Source: Candidatus Eiseniibacteriota bacterium
GTDB taxonomy: Bacteria > Eisenbacteria > RBG-16-71-46
DNA length: 8,939 nucleotides
Assembly (NCBI GenBank): GCA_903921835.1
Contig: CAIXRL010000782.1
Location: forward strand, 1 to 8,939
Direction of reading: 5' to 3'
Shown: in pieces, positions 1 through 6,108 of the stretch
How the letters are laid out: each line of letters starts with the position of its first letter
Position numbering within the stretch: the stretch's first letter is position 1
Translations under genes and position numbers: made by a program
Notes under the pieces: model-generated
Seen by the model: the letters and a program-made list of their open reading frames with translations, nothing else
What the model was told of the DNA's origin: nothing
Databases searched by the model: none

Positions 1-72
1 CATGCCACGCACTCTGACGGACAGCACGACCCGGCGGAAGAGTGGGCGTCAGACGACGGATACAGTGAACCC

Positions 73-1224
73 GTGTCCACGCTGAACACCCAGCAGGCTT
101 CCGCGCGCCCGTTTTCCGACTACGCGGCGCTCGACGCCGAAACGCTTCGCCGCCGCACGTGGGACGCGAAGCAGCGCCTGGGCAGCCGTCTGGTGGTGCT
201 CGGGCATCACTACCAGCGCGAGAGCGTGATCGAGTTCGCGGATTTCCGCGGCGATTCCTTCAAGCTCTCGCAGCTCGCGGGGCAGGCCGGCGAGGCCGAG
301 TACATCGTCTTTTGCGGCGTGCACTTCATGGCCGAGTCCGCCGACGTCCTGCGCCAGGGCCACCAGACCGTGATCCTTCCCGACCTGAAGGCCGGCTGCT
401 CGATGGCGGACATGGCCGCGATCGCGGACGTGGAAGACGCCTGGGAGCTGCTCGTGGCGGCGCACGGCGACACGTTCACGCCCGTCACCTACATGAACTC
501 GACCGCTGCGCTCAAGGCCTTCTGCGGCGCGCGCGGCGGGGTGGTCTGCACCTCGGGCAACGCCGGCGCGGTGCTGGACTGGGCGTGGCGGCAGCGCCCC
601 GGCGTGTTCTTCTTCCCGGACCAGCATCTCGGACGCAACAGCGCGTTCGCGCTGGGCGTGCCGCTCGAGCGCATGGCCGGGTGGGACTGGCGCGCGGCCG
701 ACCCGCGCACGGCCAACGCGCGTGCGCTCGACCCGGCCACGCGGATCGTGCTGTGGCAGGGCTTCTGCTCCGTGCACACGCGGTTCACGAAGCAGCAGGT
801 GGACGACGTGCGCGCGGCGGACCCCGCGGTGAAGGTGATCGTACACCCCGAGTGCGCGTTCGACGTCGTGCAGGCCGCCGACCTGGCCGGCTCGACCGAG
901 TTCATCATCGAGCGCGTCCGCGCGGCGGCGCCCGGGACGCACTGGGCGATCGGCACCGAGATCAACCTGGTGCACCGCCTGGCGCTGGAGCACCCGGAGC
1001 AGCAGGTCCGCTCGCTGCAGAAGAACGTCTGCCCGTGCGCGACCATGAACCGCATCGACCCGGCGCACCTGTTGTGGGCGATCGAGAACCTCGCCGAGGG
1101 CGCCGTGGTGAATCCCATCCGCGTTCCCGACGACGTGCGCCGCGACGCGCGCGTCGCGCTGGACCGCATGCTCGAGCTCAAGGGCGACGGCGCCGTGCGT
1201 GGCGCCGACCTCGCCAGGGACTAG
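73..1224 (+). CDS. nadA: Quinolinate synthase NadA
   Basis: This enzyme condenses iminoaspartate with dihydroxyacetone phosphate to give quinolinate, the pyridine precursor of NAD, in the cytoplasm using an oxygen-sensitive [4Fe-4S] cluster. The 383-residue product shows the family landmarks in order: GHHYQ (44-48), AGCSMADM (107-114), YMNST (140-144), CTSGNAG (159-165), PDQHLG (182-187), WQGFCSVH (228-235), HPEC (258-261) and CPCATM (320-325). Cys109, Cys232 and Cys320 are the probable cluster ligands. The stretch between PDQHLG and WQG is about 27 residues longer than in the E. coli enzyme; with HPEC this points to the long subfamily common in Actinobacteria and relatives. The start is GTG at 73, because no ATG, GTG or TTG lies in frame upstream inside the window and it leaves a normal 40-residue lead to GHHY. 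No clear Shine-Dalgarno precedes it, and the frame stays open to base 1, so an earlier start outside the window is possible. The identity is secure; the start is less so. Confidence 0.96.
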   Translation: MSTLNTQQASARPFSDYAALDAETLRRRTWDAKQRLGSRLVVLGHHYQRESVIEFADFRGDSFKLSQLAGQAGEAEYIVFCGVHFMAESADVLRQGHQTVILPDLKAGCSMADMAAIADVEDAWELLVAAHGDTFTPVTYMNSTAALKAFCGARGGVVCTSGNAGAVLDWAWRQRPGVFFFPDQHLGRNSAFALGVPLERMAGWDWRAADPRTANARALDPATRIVLWQGFCSVHTRFTKQQVDDVRAADPAVKVIVHPECAFDVVQAADLAGSTEFIIERVRAAAPGTHWAIGTEINLVHRLALEHPEQQVRSLQKNVCPCATMNRIDPAHLLWAIENLAEGAVVNPIRVPDDVRRDARVALDRMLELKGDGAVRGADLARD

Positions 1225-1239
1225 GAACCGAAGAACCGC

Positions 1240-2301
1240 ATGAATCCCACCCGTGACGATGCACCGGAAGCCAGTCTCGTGAACGTCGGTGAACCCGGCG
1301 CCAACCCCGCCATCGGGGTCGTGGGCGCGCCCCGCCCCGCCGTGCCGCAGCGCGTGCCGCTGGCGCCGCGCACGAAGGGTTGCGGCTCCGGCGCGGGCGC
1401 CGATGCCGGCGCGCCGGGAGAGTTCCGCCGGCTGCCCAGCTGGCTCAAGATCCAGCTGCCCGGCAAGGGCGAGTACGCCGGGACGCGGGCGCTGCTGCGC
1501 GAGAAGCGCATGGTGACCGTGTGCGAGGAGGCGCGCTGCCCCAACCTGGGACACTGCTGGGAGCGCGGCACCGCCACGATCATGATCCTGGGCGAGCTGT
1601 GCACGCGCCGCTGCGGCTTCTGCGCGATCGCGCCGGGCAGGCCCAACGGCTACGTGGACTGGGACGAGCCGCGCCGCGTCGGCGAAAGCGTCGAGGTGAT
1701 GAACCTGCGCCACACCGTGATCACGTCCGTGTGCCGCGACGACCTGAAGGACGGCGGCAGCACGGTCTTCGCGCGCACGATCGAGGAGATTCGCAAGCGG
1801 TCGAAGACCGTGATCGAGGTGCTGATCCCGGACTTCCGCGGCAGCGTGGAGGATCTCCAGCGCGTCATCGACGCGCATCCCGAGGTCATCAACCACAACG
1901 TCGAGACCGTCGAGCGCCTGCACCCGGTCGTGCGGCCGAGCGCGCGCTACGAGCGTTCGCTCCAGGTCCTGCAGCGGGTGAAGGCCAGCGGCACGGGCAT
2001 CAAGGCCAAGAGCGGCATCATGGTCGGCCTTGGCGAGACGCCCGACGAGATCGTGCGCACGCTGGAGGACCTGCGGGCGCACGACTGCGACCTGCTCACG
2101 ATCGGCCAGTACCTGCGGCCCTCGCAGTACCACCTGCCGGTCGTGGAGTACGTGCACCCGGACCAGTTCGCCGAGTACGCGCGCATCGCGCAGTCGCTGG
2201 GCTTCGAGAGCGTCGCCAGCGGACCGCTGGTGCGCTCGAGCTATCACGCCGACCTGCTCGCCGGCACCGTCAAGCCGGGCGAGGACAGCCGCTCGGGCTG
2301 A
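1240..2301 (+). CDS. lipA: Lipoyl synthase LipA (radical SAM)
   Basis: LipA inserts two sulfur atoms into protein-bound octanoyl groups, making the lipoyl cofactor of 2-oxoacid dehydrogenases and the glycine cleavage system. The 353-residue product carries the auxiliary-cluster motif C-X4-C-X5-C (Cys95, Cys100, Cys106), the radical SAM motif CTRRCGFC (Cys121, Cys125, Cys128), and the C-terminal RSSYHAD (332-338) whose serine ligates the auxiliary cluster. KSGIMVGLGET (257-267) and GQYLRPS (289-295) are also typical. The usual SVDRDD stretch reads SVCRDD (163-168), a modest deviation. The first 60 or so residues before FRRLPSWLK are low-complexity Ala/Gly/Pro and longer than in most homologues, so a later start cannot be excluded. 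The ATG at 1240 lies 15 bases after the nadA stop, with AGGA and GAAGAA sequences just before it, which fits translation coupled to nadA. No lipB is seen in the window. Confidence 0.97.
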   Translation: MNPTRDDAPEASLVNVGEPGANPAIGVVGAPRPAVPQRVPLAPRTKGCGSGAGADAGAPGEFRRLPSWLKIQLPGKGEYAGTRALLREKRMVTVCEEARCPNLGHCWERGTATIMILGELCTRRCGFCAIAPGRPNGYVDWDEPRRVGESVEVMNLRHTVITSVCRDDLKDGGSTVFARTIEEIRKRSKTVIEVLIPDFRGSVEDLQRVIDAHPEVINHNVETVERLHPVVRPSARYERSLQVLQRVKASGTGIKAKSGIMVGLGETPDEIVRTLEDLRAHDCDLLTIGQYLRPSQYHLPVVEYVHPDQFAEYARIAQSLGFESVASGPLVRSSYHADLLAGTVKPGEDSRSG

Positions 2302-2361
2302 AGCGCTCCGAAGGCGCGGCCGCCCCGACGCAGGGCGACGAAGCATCCACTGCGACGCGAA

Positions 2362-2392
2362 ACGGCCGGCCCGGGACTCCCGGACCGGCCGT
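2362..2392. terminator. Large GC-rich hairpin between convergent lipA and peptidase genes
   Basis: An 8-base perfect inverted repeat ACGGCCGG/CCGGCCGT encloses, after one mismatched pair, a second 5-base stem CCGGG/CCCGG with the loop ACT. Four more CGCG/CGCG pairs can form outside it if two A residues bulge out on the left. It sits in the 110-base gap between two convergent genes, where a bidirectional terminator is expected. There is no U tract after it in the forward direction and only a three-base TTT in the reverse direction. Termination is therefore inferred from stem strength and position. The rest of the 2302-2411 gap holds no recognisable gene. Confidence 0.6.
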
Positions 2393-2411
2393 CGCGCTCA
2401 GCGGCGAAACG

Positions 2412-4574
2412 CTACTCCTCCGAGTCCAGCCACTTCTTCCACGCCTGCTCGTTGAACGGCCGGCCGAGGAAGTCCGAGACGAGCTGCGCGGCGGGCTTGG
2501 CTCCGCCCGGCGCGAGCACGGCCTCGCGATAACGCTTCGCGACGCCCGGCGCGAGCAGGTGGTCCTTGTCGAACTGCGAGAACAGGTCCTTCGAGATCAC
2601 CAGCGACCACATGTACGTGTAGTAGACCGCCGAGTAGCCGTCGAGGTGCCCGAACGCGCACTGGAAGTGCGTGCCGTCGATGAACGGGAACGGCTGGTAC
2701 TTCTTCACCAGCGCCGACGTCAGGTCGTCGGTCCTGACCGTGCCCGGATCCTTGTCGTAGCACCCCAGCGACAGGCCGGCGTAGACCATCTGGCGGCGCA
2801 CGTCGAGGCCCTTGCCAAAGCTGTTCGCGCGGTTCATCTGGCGCACCAGGTCCGCGGGGATCGCCTCGCCCGTCTGGTACTGCTTCGCGAACGTCGCGAG
2901 CACCTCGGGGCTGCGCATCCACTCCTCGAGCATCTGCGAGGGCGCCTCGACGAAGTCCTGCTCGGTCGAGATGCCGGCGATGCCGCTCCAGCGCCCGTGG
3001 CTCGCGAACATGGTATGCAGCAGGTGGCCGAACTCGTGGAAGAACGTATCCACGTCGTCGAAGTCGCACAGCCCCGGATCGCCCGCCTTGCCGCCCTGCA
3101 GATTGCAAATCAGGGCCGCCTCGGGAATCTGCCTGCCGGCGATGCCGGAGCGGATGCCGAACTGCGCGGCATGCTTGTATTTGTTCGCGCGCGGGTGCAT
3201 GTCGAGGTAGAAGCGGCCCGCGAGCTTGCCGCCGTCGTACAGCTCGTAGCACTCCACCGAGGGGTGCCACACGGGCACGCCGTAGACGCGCTTGAACTGC
3301 ACGTCGAACAGCCTGCTCGCGATGTCCAGCACGCCGGCCTCGACACGGTCGTAGGGGAGGTACGGGCGGATGCTCTGCGAGTCGAAGCTGTATTCCGACT
3401 TGCGCAGTTGCTCGCGCAGGTACGGGTACTCCCAGAAGTTCACCGCCGTCGCGGCGGGCTCGGTCTTCTGCTTGAACGCCAGCAGCTGCCGGTACTCGCG
3501 GGCCTGGCGATCGGCTGAGGCGGCGACCACGCGGTCGATGAAGTCGCGCGCGTTGGCGGCGGTGCCCACCATCTTGTCCGCGGTGATGTAGTCGGCCCAG
3601 TCGGGGAAGCCGGCCAGCTGCGCCAGCTCGTAGCGGCGCGCGCGCATGCGGTCGAGCACGTCGAGGTTCGCCGGCCAGGCGCGGTTCTGGTACACCATGT
3701 ACAGCCGGTGCCGCAGGTCGTCGCTCTTCGCGTACTGCATCGCCGGCAGGTAGTCGGTGTAGTCCACGGTGAGCGTGATCTTGCCGTCGGCGCCGGGCTT
3801 GTGCGCGGCGACGTAGTCGGCGGGCAGGCCGTCGAGCTCGGCGGGCGTGCACTGGACCGTGCTCTTGTCGTCGCGGATGTTGCGGGCGAACTCCTGGCCG
3901 ATCAGCACGAGGGAGTCGTTCAGCGCGGTGATCTTCGCGCGCGTCGCCTCGTCCTTGTCCACGCCGGCGAGGTGGAAGTCACGCAGCGTGCGCTTGACCA
4001 GGTACTGCGTCGGCGCATCCGCCCCCGAGGCGTCGAGTGCCGAGACCGCCTCGTACACCTTGTGGTCGAGCGACAGCTCGGTGGCGTACGCCGAGACTCC
4101 CTCGCTGGCCTTCTCGGCCGCCGCGCGGGTCGCCTTGTCGGGGTGAACCTCCTGCATCAGCCCGGACTGCGAGCCCGCCATGTCCAGCAGCCGCTCGGCC
4201 TCGTTGAACGGCACGAGCGTGTTCTCGATGGTGCGCGGCCCCTTGACCGCGAGCAGCTTCGCCACTGCGGCGCGGGCGCGGACGAGGCGCTGCTTCTGGA
4301 TGGCGGCGAAGGCCGCCCCCATGGGCTTGCCCGTGTAGAAGGGGGCGTTGTCTCCCACGGCGGCGGCCGGGGCGGGCGCGGTGGCCTTCACGGGCGCAGC
4401 CGCCGTCGCGGGAGCGTTCGCCTTCGCCGGTGCGGCCGCGGGCGGCGCGGCCAGCGCAGGCTTCGCCGGGGCGGCGCTCTTCGCCGCGGGCGCGGGCGCC
4501 GCGGCGGACAACATGGGGACGAGTAGCGCGAGCAGGATGGCTCGCGCGAGCAACTGCGGGCGCACGGGGTTCAC
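2412..4574 (-). CDS. Periplasmic M3-family zinc oligopeptidase (thimet oligopeptidase/Dcp-like)
   Basis: This is a zinc metallopeptidase that cleaves short peptides inside a narrow channel. Starting at GTG 4574, the 720-residue product has the M3 signature FFHEFGHLLH with zinc ligands His513 and His517, catalytic Glu514, and third ligand Glu543 in DFVEAPSQMLEEW. The GYSAVYYTYMW segment (646-656) places Tyr647, Tyr651 and Tyr654 like the substrate-binding tyrosines of thimet oligopeptidase. Residues 1-26 look like a Sec signal peptide: Arg5 and Arg11, a hydrophobic core at 12-22, then SAAA. A tether rich in Ala, Pro and Lys follows to about residue 77. The frame is open 25 codons further to an ATG at 4649, but that extension hides the signal peptide, while AGGAGG sits 4 bases before the GTG. 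Export to the periplasm is inferred; no lipobox cysteine is present. Oligopeptidase A and peptidyl-dipeptidase Dcp are close relatives, so exact specificity is open. Confidence 0.93.
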   Translation of the reverse strand: MNPVRPQLLARAILLALLVPMLSAAAPAPAAKSAAPAKPALAAPPAAAPAKANAPATAAAPVKATAPAPAAAVGDNAPFYTGKPMGAAFAAIQKQRLVRARAAVAKLLAVKGPRTIENTLVPFNEAERLLDMAGSQSGLMQEVHPDKATRAAAEKASEGVSAYATELSLDHKVYEAVSALDASGADAPTQYLVKRTLRDFHLAGVDKDEATRAKITALNDSLVLIGQEFARNIRDDKSTVQCTPAELDGLPADYVAAHKPGADGKITLTVDYTDYLPAMQYAKSDDLRHRLYMVYQNRAWPANLDVLDRMRARRYELAQLAGFPDWADYITADKMVGTAANARDFIDRVVAASADRQAREYRQLLAFKQKTEPAATAVNFWEYPYLREQLRKSEYSFDSQSIRPYLPYDRVEAGVLDIASRLFDVQFKRVYGVPVWHPSVECYELYDGGKLAGRFYLDMHPRANKYKHAAQFGIRSGIAGRQIPEAALICNLQGGKAGDPGLCDFDDVDTFFHEFGHLLHTMFASHGRWSGIAGISTEQDFVEAPSQMLEEWMRSPEVLATFAKQYQTGEAIPADLVRQMNRANSFGKGLDVRRQMVYAGLSLGCYDKDPGTVRTDDLTSALVKKYQPFPFIDGTHFQCAFGHLDGYSAVYYTYMWSLVISKDLFSQFDKDHLLAPGVAKRYREAVLAPGGAKPAAQLVSDFLGRPFNEQAWKKWLDSEE

Positions 4575-4578
4575 ATGA

Positions 4579-4584
4579 CCTCCT
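4579..4584 (-). promoter_or_regulatory. Shine-Dalgarno that decides the M3 peptidase start
   Basis: On the reverse strand a perfect AGGAGG lies 4 bases upstream of the GTG at 4574 and directly before the signal-peptide coding region. The spacing is slightly short. A second GTG three codons later would be 13 bases away, which is too far. This supports the GTG over the upstream in-frame ATG at 4649. Confidence 0.75.
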
Positions 4585-4667
4585 GGGCGAGTGGGTACTT
4601 GCGTCCGCGCCGCGGTGGCCGGAATCTTCCGGGCGGCGGGCGCATCCATCCGGATAGCGGTGGGCGG

Positions 4668-4697
4668 AGCCTAGCCGAGACCCACGCGCACGACCAA
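4668..4697 (-). promoter_or_regulatory. Weak candidate sigma70-type promoter for the M3 peptidase
   Basis: On the reverse strand TTGGTC (4697-4692) and TAGGCT (4673-4668) are separated by 18 bases. The -10 keeps the three best conserved positions (T, A and final T), and the -35 keeps TTG. It would start transcription near 4661 and give a leader of about 85 bases. In such GC-rich DNA this is only a modest match. I see no convincing promoter for the divergent reductase gene in the same 222-base region, nor any other coding sequence there. Confidence 0.25.
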
Positions 4698-4796
4698 CCC
4701 GGGTGGCGCCAACTGCTGCCGGACGAGGGGAAACCCCGGACCGGCGCGGCGCGGACGACCATCCACGAGGTGTTCGCACGACCGGGGGATCAGGGT

Positions 4797-5507
4797 ATGA
4801 CCGCATCGCAGGGCAAGGTGGCGCTGGTGACGGGTGGCAATCGCGGTATCGGGCGCGGGATCGCCGAGGCGCTCGCCGCCGACGGCGCGACCGTGGCGCT
4901 CACCGCGCGCGATGCGGGAGCGGCAGAGAAGGCGGCAATCGAGATCGGGCACGGGGCGCGGGGCTACGCCTGCGACGTGCGCCGGCCGGAATCCGTGGCG
5001 GCGCTCTTCCAGGCGGTGGACCGGGATCTCGGCGGCCTCGACGTGCTGGTGAACAACGCGGGCGTCGGCCTGTTCGGGCCCGTTGCCGGGATGAGCGTCG
5101 AGGACTGGCTCACGGTGATCGAGACCAACGTGAACGGCGTGTTCTTCTGCACCCGCGAGGCGCTGCCGCGCATGAAGCGGCGCGGCGGCGGCTACGTGTT
5201 CAACGTCTCATCGCTCGCGGGGAAGAACACGTTCCCGGGCGGTGCCGCGTACAGCGCCAGCAAGCACGCCGTGAACGGCTTCAGCGAGACGCTGTTCCAG
5301 GAGGTGCGCGAGGACGGGATCCGTGTCACCTACCTCATGCCCGGCAGCGTCGCGACCGACTTTGGCCGCGGATCGGCGGCGAAACAGGACTGGGCGCTGC
5401 AGCCCTCGGACGTCGGCGAGATGGTGGTGGACCTGCTGCACACTTCGCCGCGCGCGCTGCACAGCCGCGTCGAGATGCGGCCCGCCCGCCCGCAGAAGCG
5501 CCCTTGA
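4797..5507 (+). CDS. Classical short-chain dehydrogenase/reductase, substrate unknown
   Basis: This is a cytoplasmic NAD(P)-dependent oxidoreductase of the classical SDR family. The 236-residue product has the Rossmann motif TGGNRGIG (12-19), Asp60 in CDV, NNAG (86-89), Asn111, and the active-site set Ser139, Tyr152 and Lys156 (YSASK), followed by MPGSVATDF (181-189). Arg16 inside the glycine motif and Arg38 after the second strand favour NADP(H) over NAD(H). The C-terminal SRVEMRP stretch resembles YdfG-like and 3-oxoacyl-ACP-reductase-like members, but nothing fixes the substrate. The frame is open upstream to 4575, but similarity begins at GKVALVTGG, and the ATG at 4797 has a GGGGGA Shine-Dalgarno-like sequence about 7 bases before it. 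It is divergent from the peptidase and its stop is 22 bases from that of the convergent sixA, so it is probably monocistronic. Confidence 0.93.
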   Translation: MTASQGKVALVTGGNRGIGRGIAEALAADGATVALTARDAGAAEKAAIEIGHGARGYACDVRRPESVAALFQAVDRDLGGLDVLVNNAGVGLFGPVAGMSVEDWLTVIETNVNGVFFCTREALPRMKRRGGGYVFNVSSLAGKNTFPGGAAYSASKHAVNGFSETLFQEVREDGIRVTYLMPGSVATDFGRGSAAKQDWALQPSDVGEMVVDLLHTSPRALHSRVEMRPARPQKRP

Positions 5508-5521
5508 GGGTCACGCGCTTC
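5495..5521. terminator. Possible bidirectional terminator hairpin at the SDR/sixA junction
   Basis: GAAGCGC (5495-5501) and GCGCTTC (5515-5521) form a perfect 7-base inverted repeat with a 13-base loop. The loop contains the SDR stop codon and can fold a small CCC/GGG stem of its own. The convergent gap is only 22 bases, so any terminator must overlap gene ends as this does. There is no T tract on either side, and similar short repeats occur by chance in GC-rich DNA. Confidence 0.3.
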
Positions 5522-5529
5522 GCATGCGG

Positions 5530-5994
5530 TCAGGCGTCGGGATCGTCGGGGCCGATGCGGCGCCGCAGCGCGCCGCTCGACTGCCCGGCGTCCAGCTCGA
5601 TCTCCACGAACGTGCCGGGCAGGAAATCCACGGACCCGCCCGTGAGGGCGCGGGCGAGTTGCGCAATCAGTGGCAGGTGGGACACGACGAGCACGCTGCC
5701 GTCGGGCAGGCCCCGTGACGCGAGTGCCTCGAGCGCGTCGGCGGCACCGGCCTCCGGGGCCAGCTGGCGCAGCTGGACCAGCGGCGTGCTGGAACCCAGC
5801 TCGCCCAGGACAATGGTGGCCGTGTCATGAGCCCGCTTGAGCGTGCTGCTGTAGGCCGCGACGGGCTTGCAGCCCTCGCGGGCCAGCCGGCGGCCCAGCG
5901 CGGCCACGTACGCCTCACCCTCGGGCAGCAGCGGCGCGTCCGCGCCCTGGCCAGAGGCGCGGCCGTGGCGGAGCAGGCAGAGCAGGATGGCCAT
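5530..5994 (-). CDS. sixA: SixA-type phosphohistidine phosphatase (histidine phosphatase superfamily)
   Basis: This small cytoplasmic phosphatase belongs to the branch-1 histidine phosphatase superfamily. SixA removes phosphate from histidines of phosphorelay or PTS-type proteins, such as NPr in E. coli. The 154-residue product matches the usual SixA length and shows LRHGRA (8-13) with catalytic His10, Arg9 and Arg54 in SSTLKRAHDTA (49-59), Glu81 as a possible acid, and the second histidine His106 in VVSHLPL (103-109). No PTS or histidine kinase gene is in the window, so its partner is unknown. ATG 5994 is the most upstream start in frame. No Shine-Dalgarno precedes it; a promoter candidate would instead place the transcript start on the A of this ATG. 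It is divergent from metH and convergent with the reductase gene. The family is clear, but the in vivo target is not. Confidence 0.9.
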   Translation of the reverse strand: MAILLCLLRHGRASGQGADAPLLPEGEAYVAALGRRLAREGCKPVAAYSSTLKRAHDTATIVLGELGSSTPLVQLRQLAPEAGAADALEALASRGLPDGSVLVVSHLPLIAQLARALTGGSVDFLPGTFVEIELDAGQSSGALRRRIGPDDPDA

Positions 5995-6000
5995 TCGCGC

Positions 6001-6028
6001 ATCATGGACGGACGGAGCCCGGAGTCAA
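6001..6028 (-). promoter_or_regulatory. Candidate sigma70-type promoter of sixA, giving a leaderless mRNA
   Basis: On the reverse strand TTGACT (6028-6023) matches the -35 consensus at 5 of 6 positions. CATGAT (6006-6001) matches the -10 at 4 of 6, with a 16-base spacer. Six bases separate the -10 from the A of the sixA ATG at 5994, so the start codon would coincide with the transcription start. The absence of any Shine-Dalgarno before sixA fits this. It is the best promoter match I found in the window. Confidence 0.5.
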
Positions 6029-6058
6029 CCCGCATTTGCGCATGCGGCGCGGGCTCCG
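6013..6058. repeat. Nested inverted repeat (46-base stem-loop) between sixA and metH
   Basis: A perfect 9-base outer stem CGGAGCCCG (6013-6021) pairs with CGGGCTCCG (6050-6058). Inside it CCGCAT (6030-6035) pairs with ATGCGG (6042-6047) around the six-base loop TTGCGC. The asymmetric internal loop has 8 bases on the left and 2 on the right. The sixA -35 candidate lies in the left internal loop. No T run follows, so a terminator is unlikely. It could be an RNA leader structure if metH transcription starts upstream of it, or a DNA-level control site. Confidence 0.55.
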
Positions 6059-6063
6059 ATAGC
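6036..6063 (+). promoter_or_regulatory. Weak candidate promoter of metH
   Basis: TTGCGC (6036-6041) and GATAGC (6058-6063) are separated by 16 bases, back-to-back with the sixA promoter candidate. The -35 keeps TTG; the -10 keeps only the central ATA and lacks the final T. It would start transcription near 6070, giving a leader of about 66 bases and placing the 6069-6081 palindrome at the start site. This is a tentative reading. Confidence 0.22.
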
Positions 6064-6068
6064 CTCTA

Positions 6069-6081
6069 GCGACTGAGTCGC
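6069..6081. promoter_or_regulatory. Perfect 13-base palindrome, possible operator upstream of metH
   Basis: GCGACTGAGTCGC is a perfect inverted repeat of two 6-base arms around a central G, 55 bases before the metH ATG. Its size and symmetry suit a dimeric repressor, and it falls at the predicted metH transcription start. It does not resemble the MetJ or MetR boxes I know. As RNA its single-base loop is too small to form fully, which favours a DNA-binding site if it is functional. Confidence 0.35.
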
Positions 6082-6108
6082 CCCCCGGTCCGCGGCCGTC
6101 CCGCCGCG

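Noticed and set aside
49..2346. A 765-codon open frame on the reverse strand across nadA and lipA
   Set aside because: It lies fully antisense to two genes with intact catalytic motifs. Its translation is an Arg/Ala/His/Val-rich composition with no recognisable domain, the usual by-product of G/C-biased third positions.
1380..3518. A 712-codon forward open frame spanning lipA and the 3' half of the peptidase
   Set aside because: It runs through two real genes on opposite strands and the terminator hairpin between them, and shows no domain.
4727..4737. GGGGAAACCCC inverted repeat between the peptidase and SDR genes
   Set aside because: Only a four-base stem with a three-base loop and no supporting context. 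The nearby palindromes ACCCGGGT and ATCCGGAT are similarly short and likely chance.
4575..4796. N-terminal extension of the SDR protein upstream of ATG 4797
   Set aside because: The frame is open to 4575, but the extra residues are not SDR-like, it would cover the intergenic promoter region of the divergent peptidase, and ATG 4797 has its own ribosome binding site.
5521..6047. The 9-base sequence CGCATGCGG occurs on both sides of sixA (5521-5529 and 6039-6047)
   Set aside because: It could suggest flanking repeats of an inserted gene, but a GC-rich, partly palindromic 9-mer is expected by chance about this often, and sixA shows no difference in base composition from its neighbours.
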